The notes under the pieces were generated by a model. It had not been told where the DNA came from. It saw only the letters and a program-made list of their open reading frames with translations, and searched no databases. This document shows positions 63,301 to 64,000 of a stretch of DNA of 64,000 bases, piece by piece. This DNA is from Bathymodiolus brooksi (lineage: Eukaryota; Mollusca; Bivalvia; Mytilida; Modiolidae), in the NCBI GenBank assembly GCA_963680875.1, contig OY804580.1:92719353-92783352 (forward strand). Direction: 5' to 3'. A program made the position numbers and the translations under genes. How positions within the stretch are numbered: the first letter of the stretch is position 1; every line of letters starts with the position of its first letter.

Positions 63301-64000
63301 CATAAGGTTGTTTTTGTTCTACAGGAATGGTTCCTGTATTCTGTACTATATCATATTTGTCATAATGTTGTTTCTGTTCTACAGGAATGGTTCCTGTATT
63401 ATGTGATATATCATATTTGTCGTAAGGTTGTTTCTGTTCTACAGAAATGGTTCCTGTATTATTTGCTATATCATATTTGTCATAATGTTGTTTATGTTCT
63501 ACAGGAACGGTTCCTGTATTTTGTGCTATATCATATTTGTCATGGGGTTGTTTATGTTCTACAGGAATGGTTCCTGTATTCTGTACTATATCATATTTGT
63601 CATAAGGTTGTTTCTGTTCTACAGGAATGGTTCCTGTATTCTGTACTATATCATATTTATCATAAGGTTGTTTCTGTTCTACAGGAATGGTTCCTGTATT
63701 ATGTGCTATATCATATTTGTCATAAGGTTGTTTTTGTCCTACAGGAATGGTTCCTGTATTCTGTGCTATATCATATTTGTCGTAAGGTTGTTTCTGTTCG
63801 ACAGGAATGGTTCCTGTATTCTGTACTATATCATATTTGTCATAAGGTTGTTTTTGTTCTACAGGAATGTTTCCTGTATTATGTGTTATATCATATTTAT
63901 CATAAGGTTGTTTATGTTCTACAGGAATGGTTCCTGTATTATGTGCTATATCATATTTGTCGTAAGGTTGTTTTTGTACTACAGGAATGGTTCCTGTATT
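60362..64000 (-). other. Minus-strand repeat frame open to the window edge (at least 1,213 codons)
   Basis: I read this frame unit by unit from 62482 to 64000 and found no stop. With the open stretch below 62482 it runs from the TGA at 60359 to the right edge. If a gene exists, its 5' end and any signal peptide would lie beyond 64000 on this strand. Confidence 0.28.

Larger units (their letters stand above)
33944..64000. repeat. 60-bp minisatellite array 2
   Basis: About 500 units of the same 60-bp repeat, uninterrupted to the right edge of the window, which falls inside a unit. The first 4 kb repeat array 1. The rest carries further higher-order blocks. Length-variant units found: 58 bp at 35579, 59 bp at 37977, 44397 and 55737, and 61 bp at 39296, 44936, 56276 and 60357. 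No non-repeat sequence is inserted anywhere in the array, and I see no gene boundary, promoter or polyadenylation context in it. Confidence 0.96.

Noticed and set aside
1..64000. Telomere repeats, rRNA, tRNA, Pol III A/B boxes, transposase or reverse transcriptase remnants
   Set aside because: I looked for these on both strands and saw none. All sequence is accounted for by the two repeat families.

Overview
This window is almost entirely tandemly repeated DNA, and I find no gene in it that I would defend. Two unrelated repeat families fill it end to end: an AT-rich satellite with a monomer of about 950-973 bp, and a 60-bp minisatellite. The composition, scale and higher-order organisation point to a eukaryotic (probably animal) heterochromatic or subtelomeric-type region. 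Nothing in the sequence identifies the species. I see no rRNA, tRNA, transposase, reverse transcriptase, CRISPR array or bacterial operon signal.

Layout. (1) 1-21645, satellite block 1. The first 14,490 bp are five tandem copies of a 2,898-bp higher-order repeat made of three diverged monomers (A 953 bp, B 972 bp, C 973 bp). They are followed by eight more loosely ordered monomers, the last one truncated. (2) 21646-27840, minisatellite array 1, about 103 units of 60 bp. (3) 27841-33943, satellite block 2. (4) 33944-64000, minisatellite array 2, about 500 units, running off the right edge.

The alternation of families is explained by one large tandem duplication. 15543-27840 (12,298 bp) is repeated from 27841 onward with only a few substitutions. 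There was therefore probably a single original satellite/minisatellite boundary, copied once. After the duplication the minisatellite part of copy 2 was reshaped by unequal exchange (a 661-bp loss and a 1,621-bp gain). Inside both arrays there are nested block duplications of 240, 360, 780, 1,621, about 2,400 and about 3,960 bp.

The 60-bp unit is a multiple of three, and its consensus is open in two plus-strand frames and one minus-strand frame. Long ORFs therefore arise on both strands without needing to be genes. The least interrupted frame is the minus-strand one. It reads a hydrophilic 20-residue repeat, KYDIAQNTGTIPVEQKQPYD, with a stop-free run of 1,639 codons (48883-53799) and another that reaches the window edge. 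Against coding: the repeat has no Met, frameshifting 58/59/61-bp units are scattered through it, and most of the common unit polymorphisms are nonsynonymous. I report it as a candidate to test and not as a CDS. The other notable property is a perfect 8-bp inverted repeat (TACAGGAA-TGG-TTCCTGTA) at the centre of the consensus unit, repeated hundreds of times.
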